The notes below the pieces were generated by a model, which was given only the letters and a program-made list of their open reading frames with translations, was not told the DNA's origin and did no database searches. From Beaufortia kweichowensis (lineage: Eukaryota; Chordata; Actinopteri; Cypriniformes; Gastromyzontidae): 64,000 nucleotides of DNA. Both the position numbers and the translations under genes were made by a program. Positions within the stretch are counted from its first letter, which is position 1, and each line of letters starts with the position of its first letter. The stretch covers positions 2,055,001 through 2,119,000 of the forward strand of contig CM032815.1 in assembly GCA_019155185.1 (NCBI GenBank). The letters run 5' to 3'. Positions 49,201-62,849 of this stretch are shown one piece after another.

Positions 49201-52200
49201 GTGGCCTGTTTCCACAGGCTTGCGGTCTGAAGATCTTTACAGATTAAAGTGATTTCAGATGTGTGTCAGATCAAGGCGTATGTTGTGACAGGTAAATTTA
49301 AACGCTAAAATTGGCTTGATAATTTTTAGGCCGAAGTTGCGTGACTCAAAGAAGCTTGATCTAGATGTTAAAGGTCCATTCATAGCTTTCCATGGGCAGT
49401 CTCTCAGACGGATCACTTTACTGAAGTTTAAATACACACACGAGCAGGCACACGCATGTTCCTTTGTTTGTCTTTCTGGTTTGCTAAAATTGCTTCCGCA
49501 TGGAACGCGACTTTTGAAACCGGCACATGTGTGCTCTTGTCTTTTTTATGCACGGATTAGAAATGTCAATTTTCCAGTTTTACAGGGTTTGAGTTTTCAA
49601 AGGAGATGCCTATAGTATTGATTATGAAACATGACTTACACATAGACGTCAGAAAGACACGGTTGCAACGATTCACATACACACCCTTACCGTAGGCTAA
49701 TCTTAATATCTTAGAAACAAAAATGATTCAAAACAAAAACACTCGGATAATGTCCTTTATCTCTTGCTTTTAATAAAGCTGAAAGCTCAGACACCTTATA
49801 TAAAAACAGCAAACACGACCCCAAACACTAAAAATCCAAAAACGAACAAATCAACAAATGTAATGGGTTTTCACAACCATCTCACATCAGGGGTCTATGT
49901 TTAAACAGACCCGCTGTTATGGTTCAATATTGAAAAAGGCAGCAACGCTGAATGAATACAAGACACGCTGCATTAAGAAAAACACATTAGCAACAGAGAC
50001 AAAAAATTGGTCAGGGTCTCAAACACAAACACACACATCTACCATGAGGACTATAACACCCTGTACAGCACAGGTTTACCTAATGGGTTCGTGGACGCCA
50101 CAATGTCACAGTTATAATGTGTGTTTGCAAATTTGGTCACTATTTAAATAAAGTCCATTTCTTTCTTTTGTTGATCTCCTTACGCATTCGCTTTGATAAT
50201 GTATACTTTATGCATGCCGTGACCCATTTAGGAAGAATTTCTACCCCCCACGTTTCACCCTGATGCCCTCAACTCCAGTGGGGCAGAAGGAGGAAGAAAT
50301 GCCCTCAGGTCAGAAAAGCCATTCTGTTACTCAGTTTCACATTTACAGCAAATCACTGTGATTATTTTAATAAGCCTAAACTATCCACATTAATACTGAC
50401 TCATAGAAAAGTGTATTTAAACAACACAACTGACACATACTTATGCCTAAACACACATGTCCTAGCAAGGTCTGTCATTCTGCAATAATGTCAAATGTTA
50501 ATGTGCTATTTTTAGATTTCAGTTTTTACATGTTTCTTATTTAAACAATTCAAAACACAACCAGTTGCAGTCTGCTACATATTGACCCACACACAAAAAA
50601 TCAATTTAACTGTGTGATCAATACATTTTAAAGAAGGGAGTGTTTATGCGTGTGTTCAATGAGACTAATTTAAAGATTAAACCTCATATGATAGTAGCAA
50701 GACAGACAGATAACAAAGTCCAGATATGAGCTTTTACGGCTATACACAATTTTTCTTTTTTGAGGCGGAAGTCAGTGACACGTGTGGGATGAGTGTGCTT
50801 CATTGTTTCCTATGTTTGCTCATAGAGTTGCATGTATGTGGAGGTCTTTGTTTGGTCTGTCTGGGTTCGTCTGTAGAGTATGCTAAGGTAATTCATTCAT
50901 AAAGACAACAGAGGACTCCGGGTAAGGGCGACCGAGGAATCTGGCACCCCACGTGCCGTCTCTCTCTTTTTCTCTCTCAGTCTCATGACTATGCACAGCT
51001 GAGACCTGTAACGGTGACCCTGTGAGCCCAGACACACCGTATAAACCTCACACATTAGTGCTTCAGACTACAAGCTCTCTCTATTTTGGTACAGAGTACT
51101 CTCACTATTAGGGATGTGCAAAGCCACATATTCTTACAGTTATTTTAGTGGATGGGTCGCTTGAAATAAATGACCAGTCTATAGGATGATGCAGTATTTT
51201 ATTTTAGACTGGATTTGATAGGACGTTTACATAAAACACGTCCGGAATAATCTAGACAAAGCACAAGAAAATGAAATGAAATGCAGGGGTCTCCGCGTTT
51301 GTCAAAACTTGGATGCAATGTAAACTTGACACAATACAACATTCATGGTGGGATGATGAAAAGCCTTGTGAGATGCAACGCAGCCACCAAAGAAATAATG
51401 AAACTTTTTAAAGAGAGTTTTGCAGTGCATGCAAAATAAAACACAACCGTTAAAACAGCACAACGGAAGTTGACCATCGCGACCCATCCCCATCCTTTAT
51501 CTTGTGTAAAGAGCCCATATATCATTACTCTCATCTGTTTTGACTATGCTGCCTTTTAAAAACCAAAGCTTCCCGTCTTCTCTCATATTTTCTGTCTATG
51601 TCCATCTTTCCTTCTAATTGTCTTATGTGCTCAGCTGTTTCTCCAGTCTTCAAATCACAATGAATCACATTCCACACAACTGTGGACCACACACACATTC
51701 CCACACAGTATCCTAAAGCTGCTTTAAGGTTTTACAGAAAACTTTTTCAAAGCATTATTATAGCAAGGCTATCAAGCACATTAACACACATACACAAACT
51801 CAAGAGTCATTGTTGCCACCCATTACATTCACGACTAAAGCATGTTGTCACTCTACTTTTCCACTTACACAGAAACTGTGAATAATAAAGATAATTAATG
51901 CTAAAACAGGTAGGGCAAAGGGTCAGACAAGGAGGAAAAGTACAGTGAGAAAATTCACACGCACACACAAAAGCGCCACGAGAGAGAATATACTGACAGA
52001 TGAGGAATCCTGCTTCCAAACATTTCCGTCTGGAGCTTTACGACCACACAACCATTTGTTACAAAGCCCTCCCAAAACAAACCTTTCACGCGCACAGACG
52101 CTGGATATCGATTGTCCAAGAAAAGCACACGAAACAGACTTTCTAAGCATGCACGGACGAGTAAACCTTATTAACCCAGCGGTGTGGCATTTATCACTGT

Positions 52201-52464
52201 CAGTCTTCCAATTACGCACGGGACCCCGAGATGTCCAACCAGCAGATAAAGGTTGTACATTTGCAAAGAAGTCTTGCAGTGTGCCATACCTCAGGTCAGG
52301 TTTCCAGTATCCAAGCTGAATGTCTGTGAGCACAGGTGCCTCGTACAGGTAATGTTTCCTCGCAGTATTGGATGTAATCCTGTGTTTTACGGAACTTCAC
52401 AACACACTCCGACCATGTGAGGATGAGTCTAGCCACTGAAATCGCAGAAAGGGGTGTGTGCGCG

Positions 52465-52465
<1 letters not shown>

Positions 52466-52502
<37 letters not shown>
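52466..52502. repeat. (CT)n microsatellite beside a GCGCGC run
   Basis: Sequence GTGTGCGCGCGCGCTCTCTC extending to about 17 CT units. It is the only CpG-dense point in this part of the window. Confidence 0.85.
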
Positions 52503-52504
<2 letters not shown>

Positions 52505-52814
52505 TTCTCACCCATTTGCTCAACCCTCCCCTTTCCTCCATTTGCTTCTCCACCCCCTCCTCTTCTCACCTCCCCCTCTTTCACCTCCTCTGGATCATCC
52601 AGTCCTCTGGTCTTTGCCCTGAAGTCCTGAGACACCCCCTGTTTCCTTTTAAATTGCCCGTAAGATAACACATACGACTTGAGTACACAAAAGACCCACA
52701 CAAACACGTGTATATAAAATGAAAACACGAATGTGTGTATTATAAACATCTCTTTAGACATTTATTATGACCAAACAGTGACATTTTCTAACATAAATGT
52801 TTCATTTGGCCAAT

Positions 52815-53320
52815 TCCAGCGTTATGGGCATGACATTTGCAATCAAAGCTTGAAATATAAATTCTCACTGAATGTATTTAATACAAATATACCTGTTTAT
52901 ATTTTACTAAAGCCAGATTTAGAGTCCAAACATTAAAAAAATTGGTCTATACACGAGTTATCTATTTTAAAAGATATAAACATACATTATGTTGATACGT
53001 TATGGATATGATACGTGACAAAAATGTTTTTGAAAGGCTGTTTTAATTAATTTTAATTCTGTGAATTAAAATACACAAACCAGAAGCAATAATACACAAC
53101 ACATGTAGAAAAGAGGACTCTACAAAGAACATAAAATAGTTATTTTATTTAAATTTCCACATGTTTATTTATGAAGAATATGGACTGTTATGGATGTGAC
53201 AATTCTGTAAACAGCACTTTACCTGACCATGAAAAATCTTTCTTTAAACACTAAAATGCTTTAAAAAAAACTTTGAGAGAGACCTCACACAAGCATTTAA
53301 ATCAGCAAATTTTGACATCA
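52815..53320 (+). repeat. unnamed interspersed repeat, copy A
   Basis: About 500 bases. The segments TTGAAATATAAATTCTCA, TGTTTATATTTTACT, AGTTATCTATTTTAAAA, CTGTGAATTAAAATACACAA and ACAATTCTGTAAACAGCACT occur in the same order on the minus strand at 54375-54805. No coding capacity and no clear terminal repeats. Confidence 0.7.
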
Positions 53321-54374
53321 GTATGATGAAAACCTTTGATAAAAACTTGATTAACGTATTGCATATAGCATGGGATGGTCTACACAGAGATACATTCTTG
53401 CCTTTCTCCGCATTAATGGATGAAAACAGACATGTTGTGAAATTCTTTGGCCTCTGGCTTGTATATCAGTGGGAGAAGGGGGGGATGAGGGGGTCGTGGG
53501 AAACTCTATACAGATCCCTGTTGTGGAGATTGGGGATTTAACCCAAGGCAAGCTGTTGGGAGTCAGTTTTGCACAAAGAACCGCTCTTATTGTTGCAGAG
53601 ACCCCACTGTAAATGACGATCAATGAGTAACTAGTGGTAAGCAACACAATGAAAATGTAGGAGTATGTATGTGTGTGTGTGTGCATTCCACAAGTGCCTC
53701 AGAGCTTTAGGTTTCCTTAAAACTGATGTGTCATGGTTCAGACTGAGATTAGGATGCTATTGATCAGATTACTATCACCATCCCGGACAAGGAGACGAAA
53801 GAGACGTAGTGGTGTCTGTTGGGGTTAGTTTAGTTTAGATATACACACAAACGCTTTAACGCTCTAAATGAGGAAGTGCTACAGTATACGTTATATAAGT
53901 CACAAGCTTGGAAACAAGCAAACAGAGACAAATAAATACATGCACGTCAGGCTGGTCGTCACTGAGGAAATGTGTGAGTGTGACTCTGTGTTGTCAAGAT
54001 TAGAAGGGACAGATTTAGAGCATTTTATTCAGATCAGTGAGTGTAACAACAGAAAGCGTTCATTTAAATGTTAAGGTATCAGTGATGAAGAGAGCAACAC
54101 CTTTTGTGCTATTTTCCATGTTTTTGTATTTCTATGTTGCTAGGCTCTGTTACAAAACCAGTTTGTCGTTTAACTACGTTCAGATTAAACACCAGACTAA
54201 CCAGGGCCTATGGTGTTAAACCGTCTTTACTCAACAGATACCAAAGATGAGAGATCTTAAAGACACACACGTCATTGCATGCACATGAAGGTCTTTGGTG
54301 ACACTTCAGGTGGGCAATTGCACGCAAATGTCAACCTTACCATGTTTTTATCAAAGGGTTTAGCCGTATCGGTC

Positions 54375-54805
54375 AGAAGTAAATATTTGGTGGTTTAAAT
54401 GCTCATGTGAGGTAAAGTTTTAAAAGCATTTTGTATGTTTAAAACATAATTGTTCATAGTCAGGTAAAGTGCTGTTTACAGAATTGTCCTTATAAATGAG
54501 CACATGAATATTAAAATAAAATAACTATTTGCTTCTGGTTTGTGCATTTTAATTCACAGAAATCCTACAAAGTATTTTGCCTCTCAAAAACGTGTGTCCA
54601 TAATGCATGTATATTTCCATTTTTTAAAATAGATAACTTGTACATAGATTGATATTTTTGTGATGTCTGGACTCTATCAACAGGGCTTAAGTAAAATATA
54701 AACAGATGGTTCGAAATATGAGAAAAAATATGTGAGAATTTATATTTCAAGTTTTGACTGAAAAAGTCACATCCATAACACTGGAACTGCCCAGGTGGAT
54801 TGACC
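54375..54805 (-). repeat. unnamed interspersed repeat, copy B (inverted)
   Basis: Reverse-complement relative of 52815-53320, about 1.06 kb away. It shares AGTTATCTATTTTAAAA, CTGTGAATTAAAATGCACAA, ACCAGAAGCAA and ACAATTCTGTAAACAGCACT. The copies differ by several small indels, so they are old. Confidence 0.7.
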
Positions 54806-55704
54806 TAAAAACATCTGATGAGAGCTGATTCAACAGCTCACTGACCGTGAGAGCCAAACATGCCTGTGCAAGATGAAGGGTGGAGCGGAGCATTAGCAAA
54901 TGACTGCACCTATCCCATAATGCCGTTCAACATCAACCATACCAAACGTTCTGCTTTAGAAGAAAGTCGCCACACCTTTTCTCCTCGGGGTGTTGGTGAC
55001 ATTCCCATAACAAACGATCTCAGAGGAATCATAATGACGTTTGTATCTGACACACAAGGAAGATTTTGTTTTTTGCTGGCAAATTTTCAAGGTCTCTGTA
55101 TTTATAGAGTTTTACTGATCTATTGACTGGTTGGCGACCACTCTAGAACGACTCGAATACAGCTGTGATGAACATGTTTAGACAAGCTCACAGAATAACA
55201 AGTCAAGGTGTGAGATGCTCCACCTGTGTGTTGTTCTCATGTGTCTAGCACATTGTCAGCCAAATTCCAAGTCTCACACACACAGATTTTCAAATACACA
55301 TTTGTAATTGGTATTGCAATGTCCTGCAAATGTGCAAGTCGTTTCAAATAGTTTAATTGACGTCTGTGGCATGCAGCTAATTACCAAAGAAAGTTATTTT
55401 AAATTGTAAGAATGCACTTACAATTAAAGATTATTAGGCAAGGGATTATCTCAGAAACAAATTCTCCAACAAACAGCTTTTTAAAAGTAGCTACAATTTA
55501 TATGTGCATGTGTTCACAGTGTGCTAAAATTGCACACTTTATATTAAAATTGTAACAAAAAATTGTATAAATTGTAATAATAAATTGTATCTAAAAATGT
55601 CCAAAAACTCTTGTCATGACCATTAAGCTTAACAATCTGGTAAAATATGCACAATACTTTTCGTACGGTTGTATATCTGGCTGTTCATTCCTAAATCTAC
55701 CAAG

Positions 55705-55748
55705 TTATAAAAAATAAATAAATAAGTAAATAAATAAATAAATAAAAA
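55705..55748. repeat. (AAAT)n microsatellite
   Basis: About ten AAAT/AAGT units. Confidence 0.9.
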
Positions 55749-56764
55749 TAGGCCTACGTTACAATCTTAATTTTCATTTGTATAGAATAAAAAACAGTCA
55801 GACTAAATCATATTTTCACATACAGGTAGGTTGAATCTTCCCCCTCAGATGGTTTTAAATCAAAATTCACTGTCAAACAAAGGAAAAGAAGCTACAATGA
55901 GAAGAATGGTCCCTGTCACACACAATAGAGCAGGTAGGCCTGTGATTTTCTATTCTCTTATCTTGACGGACATCAAACGCTGATTACAGATGCGAGACAC
56001 AGACAGGAAGGAGGGGGAATAAAACCTGCAATAAGAATGAGTTTAAGATGACAAGGAGAGATTTAGAGAGTCAAAGAGAAATTGGGAATAAGGAAAAAAA
56101 GAAAGAAAAAACTGCTCTTTGCACTTCTGGTTGACATGGATTATTCATTTGAGTCGCAGCTCCCTGGTGGCATATACAGAATCACTTTCCCACAATGCAA
56201 CAGTTCTCCCACCACCAGGCCAAACACTCATGTGTCACAGCTGTTGTGTAAAGGTTATACAGAATCCAAAAGTCTGGGAATACAAGTGAAAATCTTACAC
56301 ATTTTATAAGTGGTTATTGCTGAATCTTGAATATTTCTATACTATAAATTATTTAAATACTGTTTAAAAACTTTTAATATGGTTTTAGATTTTCTGTGTC
56401 CGTATCTAGTTTCACATCTCAATCTAATTCTACAGCCAGTTTCCTCTTTCACATATCCCAGACCCCGTTCCGGTAAACCACACACCTGCTGACATTATCA
56501 ACTCTCTAATCTCTAACCATTTCCACAGTGTGGAAGTGAGGTCACACTTACTGTGAAATATAGAACATATGTGGGGTCACACACACACACACAGCCAGTG
56601 CTTTACCCTGTTTGATCTAATGCAGTTGTAAATAGTGAGAGTGAACAAAATGTCAGATTTTGAAAATGACGAGAACTAAACAAAATTTATTCCTATGCAT
56701 TGCTAAAACACACAGAGAAAGATAAGATATTTGTCTATGCAGCTACTTCCTTCATAATGTTAAG

Positions 56765-56880
56765 GTGTTGTGGGTGGTTGCCAGGGTTGCTATGTTTGGG
56801 TCAGTTGGGTGTTTATTTTTTTTAGGATATTGTTATGTAATGATGTAGTGATTTATGTGGTTACTAGGTGGCTGTTTACT
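56765..56880 (+). repeat. GTTGCCAGG/GTTGCTAGG-type dispersed repeat
   Basis: GGTGGTTGCCAGGGTTGCTA and GTGGTTACTAGGTGGCTGTT are diagnostic. Reverse-complement fragments lie near 3480-3525 and 44257-44275. This is a degenerate fish repeat. Confidence 0.5.
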
Positions 56881-56931
56881 TGCCAAATTATAAAAAATCT
56901 CTAGTCTGAGACATTGTAATCCCTAAAATTC

Positions 56932-57106
56932 TTTGCTGCTTTTAAATCCAGTCGATTTGGCTTTACAAGTCTTTTCACATTATTTCAATTTATCAAATTA
57001 AGTTCAACAATTTCAACTTATTTTATGATGTCTTGAAATGAGTTGAAATACTGTGAAAACACTTTTAAAGCCAAGTTAATTGGACTTAAAAATTTAAGGC
57101 AGCAAA
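56932..57106. mobile_element. hairpin MITE, about 175 bases
   Basis: Left arm TTTGCTGCTTTTAAATCCAG and GGCTTTACAAGTCTTTTCAC pairs with right arm GTGAAAACACTTTTAAAGCC and GGACTTAAAAATTTAAGGCA ending AGCAAA. Nearly the whole element is one long imperfect inverted repeat. Confidence 0.7.
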
Positions 57107-60100
57107 AATGTGAAAAAAAACTGTGTAGAAATTGTCCCATTGTAGAGCAATGTTTTTTTACATTTTATTGTCCGCTGGGTAGAAATCAGGAGTCAGTTCG
57201 CTCAGAAAAAAAGTAATAATTCACATCTCTTTAACAAGCAACACAATGTTTGAATTAAGGGGGCATAAAAATGATGGAACTTAAGACAATATAAATGTCA
57301 GTGGTTTTGCCATGACATATGTTTTTTCATTTATTCATTCATCAGTGATCTCGAGTGTTTTTTTTCACAAGGTTTTGAATAATACAGAGATTTGGAAAGC
57401 ATTTAGAATAAAACTGACACCGCGTATTTCTATGGATGTTAGGGTCGGGACCCCCCACGAGCCCTGATTTATTTTAAACACTGCCTTGCACAAATGGTGG
57501 GGGATGTGTTAGGTGCCAAAAATGAAAGATGCTGCAGTTGGGGGTTTGTTCAATAACCCACAGTATGAAGAACAGTAAATGCGATGCTTGCCTTAGCAGG
57601 CACCAATAATAAACCTCTCACGCTGCATGCACAGAAACAACCTTCTCTGATAATCTCTACACAAAAACAACACGATCCAAACAAACACGATGAGCTCACA
57701 CAAACCTAAAACAAAGACCGCCAGAGACTATTAAGATCAAGTGCAAGCAATTTCTGGCTCTTAAGTCTTTTAATTAAACTAAATGACAACTGTCCAAACC
57801 TGTCAGTGTCTCCATTATGATTACACAGACCACACACAGGTAAACAACACAATCATTCTCCCTCCAATCTGCCAACGGCAAGGTTGGCATGGTCAGCCTG
57901 GAGCTACGGCGCCCACCTGGATAAACAAATGAATAAATCATCTTACAGACACCTGCGACCACAGACACAGTGAAGCTGAAGGGGCCGTGAATCACAGAAT
58001 GAGGTCTAAAAACAAAAATAACTTATTAAAACGAGATGAAGAGAACATGAAATATGACAGGAACATGCAAATACATTGTGGTTTGGAAACTCCCCCTTTT
58101 TAAAACACTGTTAAATTACATAATATGGGATGTTAATGTGATAATGTACATAATATTTTTAATGTATATGTGCAAGTAGAAGTGCATTGAAATTACTGAA
58201 AAAAGGCTGGTAAAAAAAGCCTGACAGAAAAATTAGAAACACAGAGTAGTTATTTTTCCTCTGATAGAAGTGAACATAATGTGCCTGGTTAGTAAGTGGG
58301 ACTCATCTAAAATAAAGACAGTGATTATAGGGCTGACAGAAGAATACAAACAGATATTTAACTTGTCTGTAAATAATTTCTGCTCAAACACACTCTCTAT
58401 GATGCATTAAAGCCCAAACAGGAAACTGATTAAAAAAATAAACATTCAATAGTTTTTTTCTGTTGTAAATATTTATGTTTTTACAGCCCAGTTTTAATAT
58501 GGATTTTATGGAAGTTTTACCAACATAATGTTATAGCAACAATGTTTCAACAAAGTCTCATTATTAATCACAAATTTTTGACATGACTATGAATATTACA
58601 TTTTCCTTCTTTCCTTCTTCAATGCATAATATTCATGTAGACAATTATCAAAGATATTGTCAAAGGAAAGTATAGAAAGTTTTCCATGCCGATTGGTTTC
58701 TTGTGAATTACAGTTAAGCCCGGTTAAGTCTGATGGGCACATTCTAACCACAACATGCTAATGTAAGAACATTACTACATTATTACATCTGACAGTAAGC
58801 TGGAAATGTGGGCCAAGTCTTCTGAGGGCAGGAAACCACAGTTTTTACGGCGCTTCCTCCTCGGGGATGTGTATTATGAAAGAAACAAATGTATGTGAAT
58901 GAACAAAGGGATAAATGGAATGTGTGTTTAGATGTAGAAGAAACTTTAAAGGCTTAGAGAAGATGAAAATGAAATTCAGGGTGAGAAGACAAAAAAGGCA
59001 GTGGGAAAAATGAGAGGTCAGAGGGAGAGAGAGACAAAGAGAGGGAGTGAAAGAGAGAGAAAAAGAGGTGCAGAGTCGACCCAGGACACATTCATTAGGC
59101 TGAGCGCCCAGACCAAGTCCAAATGCTCAGATTGTCTTCAATTTACATCAAAACCCCCGGGACACAAAACCAGTAAGAAAATCGAGTTGAACGTTTAAGT
59201 GATGCAGAAAAAGAGAGGTCTGTGCATCAGGGGTTGAGAAAAATTTAATTTTGTGAGCACACAGGCCAATATGGGTTTTGGGGACTTGACCAAACAGCAT
59301 TATGGATCAAATTATGTTCTAAAATTGAAATATGCAAATCTGTTCAGGAGAATATAAGGGGCAGGTTTACTTGATTGAGGTCTTCAGCATGACATCTTTT
59401 AATCTGTAAAAATCTTGTACTTTATGCACACAATCATCTGTGGATTTTGCAGAAGAATGAATTTACCGAAGAATTTTAATGTGTAGAAAGATCAGGGCAG
59501 ATTATACATTTATAATACATAACATTATATAAAAATATTATGTATAACAACAACAATAATATACAATTTATAAACAGTAACATAATATATAAATATTTTG
59601 ACAAGTTTAGATAATTACTGATTTAAATCAGTAAAACAACACATACATATTTATGCATAAAAAACTAACGAATGGAGTTAATCTCAATAAATACATGAAT
59701 AACTGTGTGAATATGTAAACTTACAGGGTCTGAATCAACACTGTTTGTCAACACTATTTAAATATCTTTTGAATAATATTAATAATCATATAACTTTCAT
59801 AAACCAAGTCACATGAACTGACTCATTCTGGAGCAAAGCAATAGAAGAGATAAGAGCCCGAGCTTAGAGCTTCATGTAATAATAGTCACGTATCTGCAAC
59901 TGGAAATACAATATAAATACTGTTTCATTCTCTTCCTGCAGCATTCTGAAAGACGATCATAAAAACTCATCTCAGACAGGCTGTAGTGGAGGTCAGACGG
60001 AGGATTCTCTATATCAGAGCGAGTAACGGGTGATCAGGTAGTACATAAACGTGTGTGCGGGATGTGATTTATCTGGAAAATCTGTCAATTTGGAATTTTG

Positions 60101-60764
60101 GACCTGGGTAATCCCCATCTCCAGATAGCACCTGGGGTTATGAATGTGATATAGACACACACACAAACACGTGTTTACCTAGCTGTCTAAATGGAGACTT
60201 CACACCGACTGCTATTTTTTCAGGTAAGGTAATAAAAATAACCATAAATAAATGTCAATTTCAACTAAATGTTTTCCATATAAAAAAGACACTTTTGGAT
60301 ATGCAACACTTCTTAAGTACACTTGTTTTTTTTGTGGTTTCTCATGTTTATTTCTTTGTGGTCCACATCTCTTCCTGATTTGGAGTGTTTTATATACAAC
60401 AAATGAGGTACGATAATGAAAACCATACAATGAAGTGTCAGAACTTATAAAGATAGCAATGATCCAAGTTGACAAGCATCTTCATGCAGATTTAACTCTG
60501 CTAGTATACCACTGTACAATATTCTTCTCTGTGCGTTTCATCATTGTTACTAGTTCACAGCACAATAGTTGTGCTCTAGTTTCATGCCCATACAACACGA
60601 AACACAACTACAACTGCTTGGAGATATAGAGCATGCAAATCAAAAGTGATGCGCTGGTGTTGGGAATGTTCGCCTCTGGCATCTCTCTCACTTCCCCCTC
60701 ACTTTCTCTTTCACTCCATAATGTCAAATCTCTTGTTTCCAGGTCAGCCAGTATGGATGAACTC

Positions 60765-60995
60765 TATAGACCATTTCGCAAGATGTAAACAGCACTGGTC
60801 CAGAAGCACTTCCTGTCTCAGTTTTTTAACACTACACAACTGTCAGAACAAAATACAATCCACAGAACATTTACAACTGACTTGTTTAACAAACATCTTT
60901 AAGATTGAATTTAATTTACATATGTGAAATACAAAAAACTGAAACAGGAAGTGCTTCTGGACCAGTGTTGTTTACATCTTGTGAAATGGTCTATA
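60765..60995. mobile_element. hairpin MITE with about 60-base terminal inverted repeats
   Basis: The left arm TATAGACCATTTCGCAAGAT followed by GTAAACAGCACTGGTCCAGA is mirrored by the right arm TCTGGACCAGTGTTGTTTAC then ATCTTGTGAAATGGTCTATA with few mismatches. The interior (about 105 bases) is non-coding. The outer TATA may include the target-site duplication. Confidence 0.8.
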
Positions 60996-61679
60996 TGATG
61001 TATTAACAAACATACATACTTAATATAAACCCTCATTAAATACTGTAGGTCAGAGCTGTAAATCTACTTTCCAGCATTGTCAGTAATAACAAACAGTCAT
61101 CCCGACACAGACACACGATACAAGACGGCTGAAATCCCATCAAAACGTCTTAGTGTATGCTCTATAGAGGATGCTCCAGCGTCAATTTGATGAGGATAGC
61201 AGAAAAGAGGGACGAGGAAGGAGAGAAATGGGAGGATTAAAATTTCAGAAGGTAAAAAATCCTCCCAGTCAGGCTGATGTTCTGCCCCAAAGGAAAGAAA
61301 AATAAATAATCCTTTTCTTAAACAGACAGACTGCACTTTTACCACCCACAGAGCATCACACACACACATGCTGACTTTGCTGGTTTGCTTGTTCTGTAGA
61401 GCCGTAAAGGTGCTGATGTTTGACTGACCTTCAATAAATAAAACCAGAACTACCTACAAACCACAGCATTATTTCTAACCCTGAAGCTATTAACACGTTT
61501 ATTTTTATATCATCGTAGGGGCTTTCCATACTTATATTTTTTTATTATATTTTCTACTGCTTACCTAAACCTTTGCATTTTAACATTTTAATTAAAACAT
61601 TATTTATTTGACTTTTATTTCTTTACTAAATAAATTATTTTTTATTTATGGACATTTTAGCCTTTATTTTTAGAACAGT

Positions 61680-61800
61680 GGAATGAGACCGTAAGGTTAA
61701 CAGAGAAAGAGCGTGACATGACCGAGGCAGGATTTAAACTTGTGTCCTTGTGAGCCAAAAGCTCTAAATGTCACAACTAGCTACTCAATGCACAACAGCT
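61680..61800 (-). repeat. tRNA-derived SINE fragment
   Basis: On the minus strand GAGTAGCTAGTTGTGACATT then AAGTTTAAATCCTGCCTCGG give box A-like and box B-like segments with the usual spacing. The tail is not identified. Confidence 0.5.
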
Positions 61801-62719
61801 TCATGTTTTACAATCCTTGTGGGGACATTTGGCAACGTGACACACACAACACTTTAAAAGCACAAATTCTTTTATTTACACAGCAGGTTTGAAAGGTCAG
61901 CTGAGGACACTTTTGTGAGACAGCAACAGCTTATAAAAATGTTCAGACTGTCGATACAGTTGGCATAGATATATGCTGCAGAATAACCTCTCTCCCTAGA
62001 GACCTGACCTGAGCGCTTTGAAGACTAATTCAAAATCGGTCTGAAGAAGAGGCGCACATCACACCACAGAGACACAAAGAATATCTCTTACACAAAGCCC
62101 CACAGACAGACAGTCTGCAAGGTCAGTCTTGGCCATAACCAAAAACATCTGCCTGCTCTATTACGCAGTTTTACAGTGTTTTATTTGCATATCATCCTTC
62201 ATTAGGATGCAGAGAGTCATCAGAGATGCAGACATAAACACATGCACACATACAGATGGCTTTGTCCAATCACCCCTTTGCTCTTAAGTCCCGCCCACTC
62301 TTCCTTTTGCCTCCAGGTGTGCATTTCCTCCTCCTTACGCCCCCACTCCAATTAATGTCTCTAATTGCCTGGCTTGTCTAATGAGCTCAGAGAAAAAGAG
62401 ACGACTGTTTTTACTGCGTTCTGAAATAACCTTAACCTAGAGACAGAGGTCAGGAATGATGGGTGTGTGTGATTAAACTCGCCTCTGGTATCCTGACAAT
62501 AAAAAACACTTAACCTAAAGCAATTGAGCATGTCTGGGTCATACCTTACCCTGACAACATTGTTTATTTTTCATAAGAAATGCCTTTGTGTGATATTATG
62601 TTTATGCAATTTCATAAACTCTCAACTCTCATTACTGTAATGGGAAGAAAATCTTTTTCTAATTAGCTTAATGAGAATATAATTGATACATTAATACAAT
62701 TGGAATATATGTACATTAA

Positions 62720-62849
<130 letters not shown>

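Larger units (their letters stand above)
45623..52814. other. upstream region of tiam1, middle part
   Basis: No coding exon is supported. There is a GC-rich stretch at about 46450-46700, a possibly constrained segment near 48690-48900, and a candidate minus-strand leader exon at about 52290-52470 beside a (CT)n run. The remainder is AT-rich unique DNA. Confidence 0.45.
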
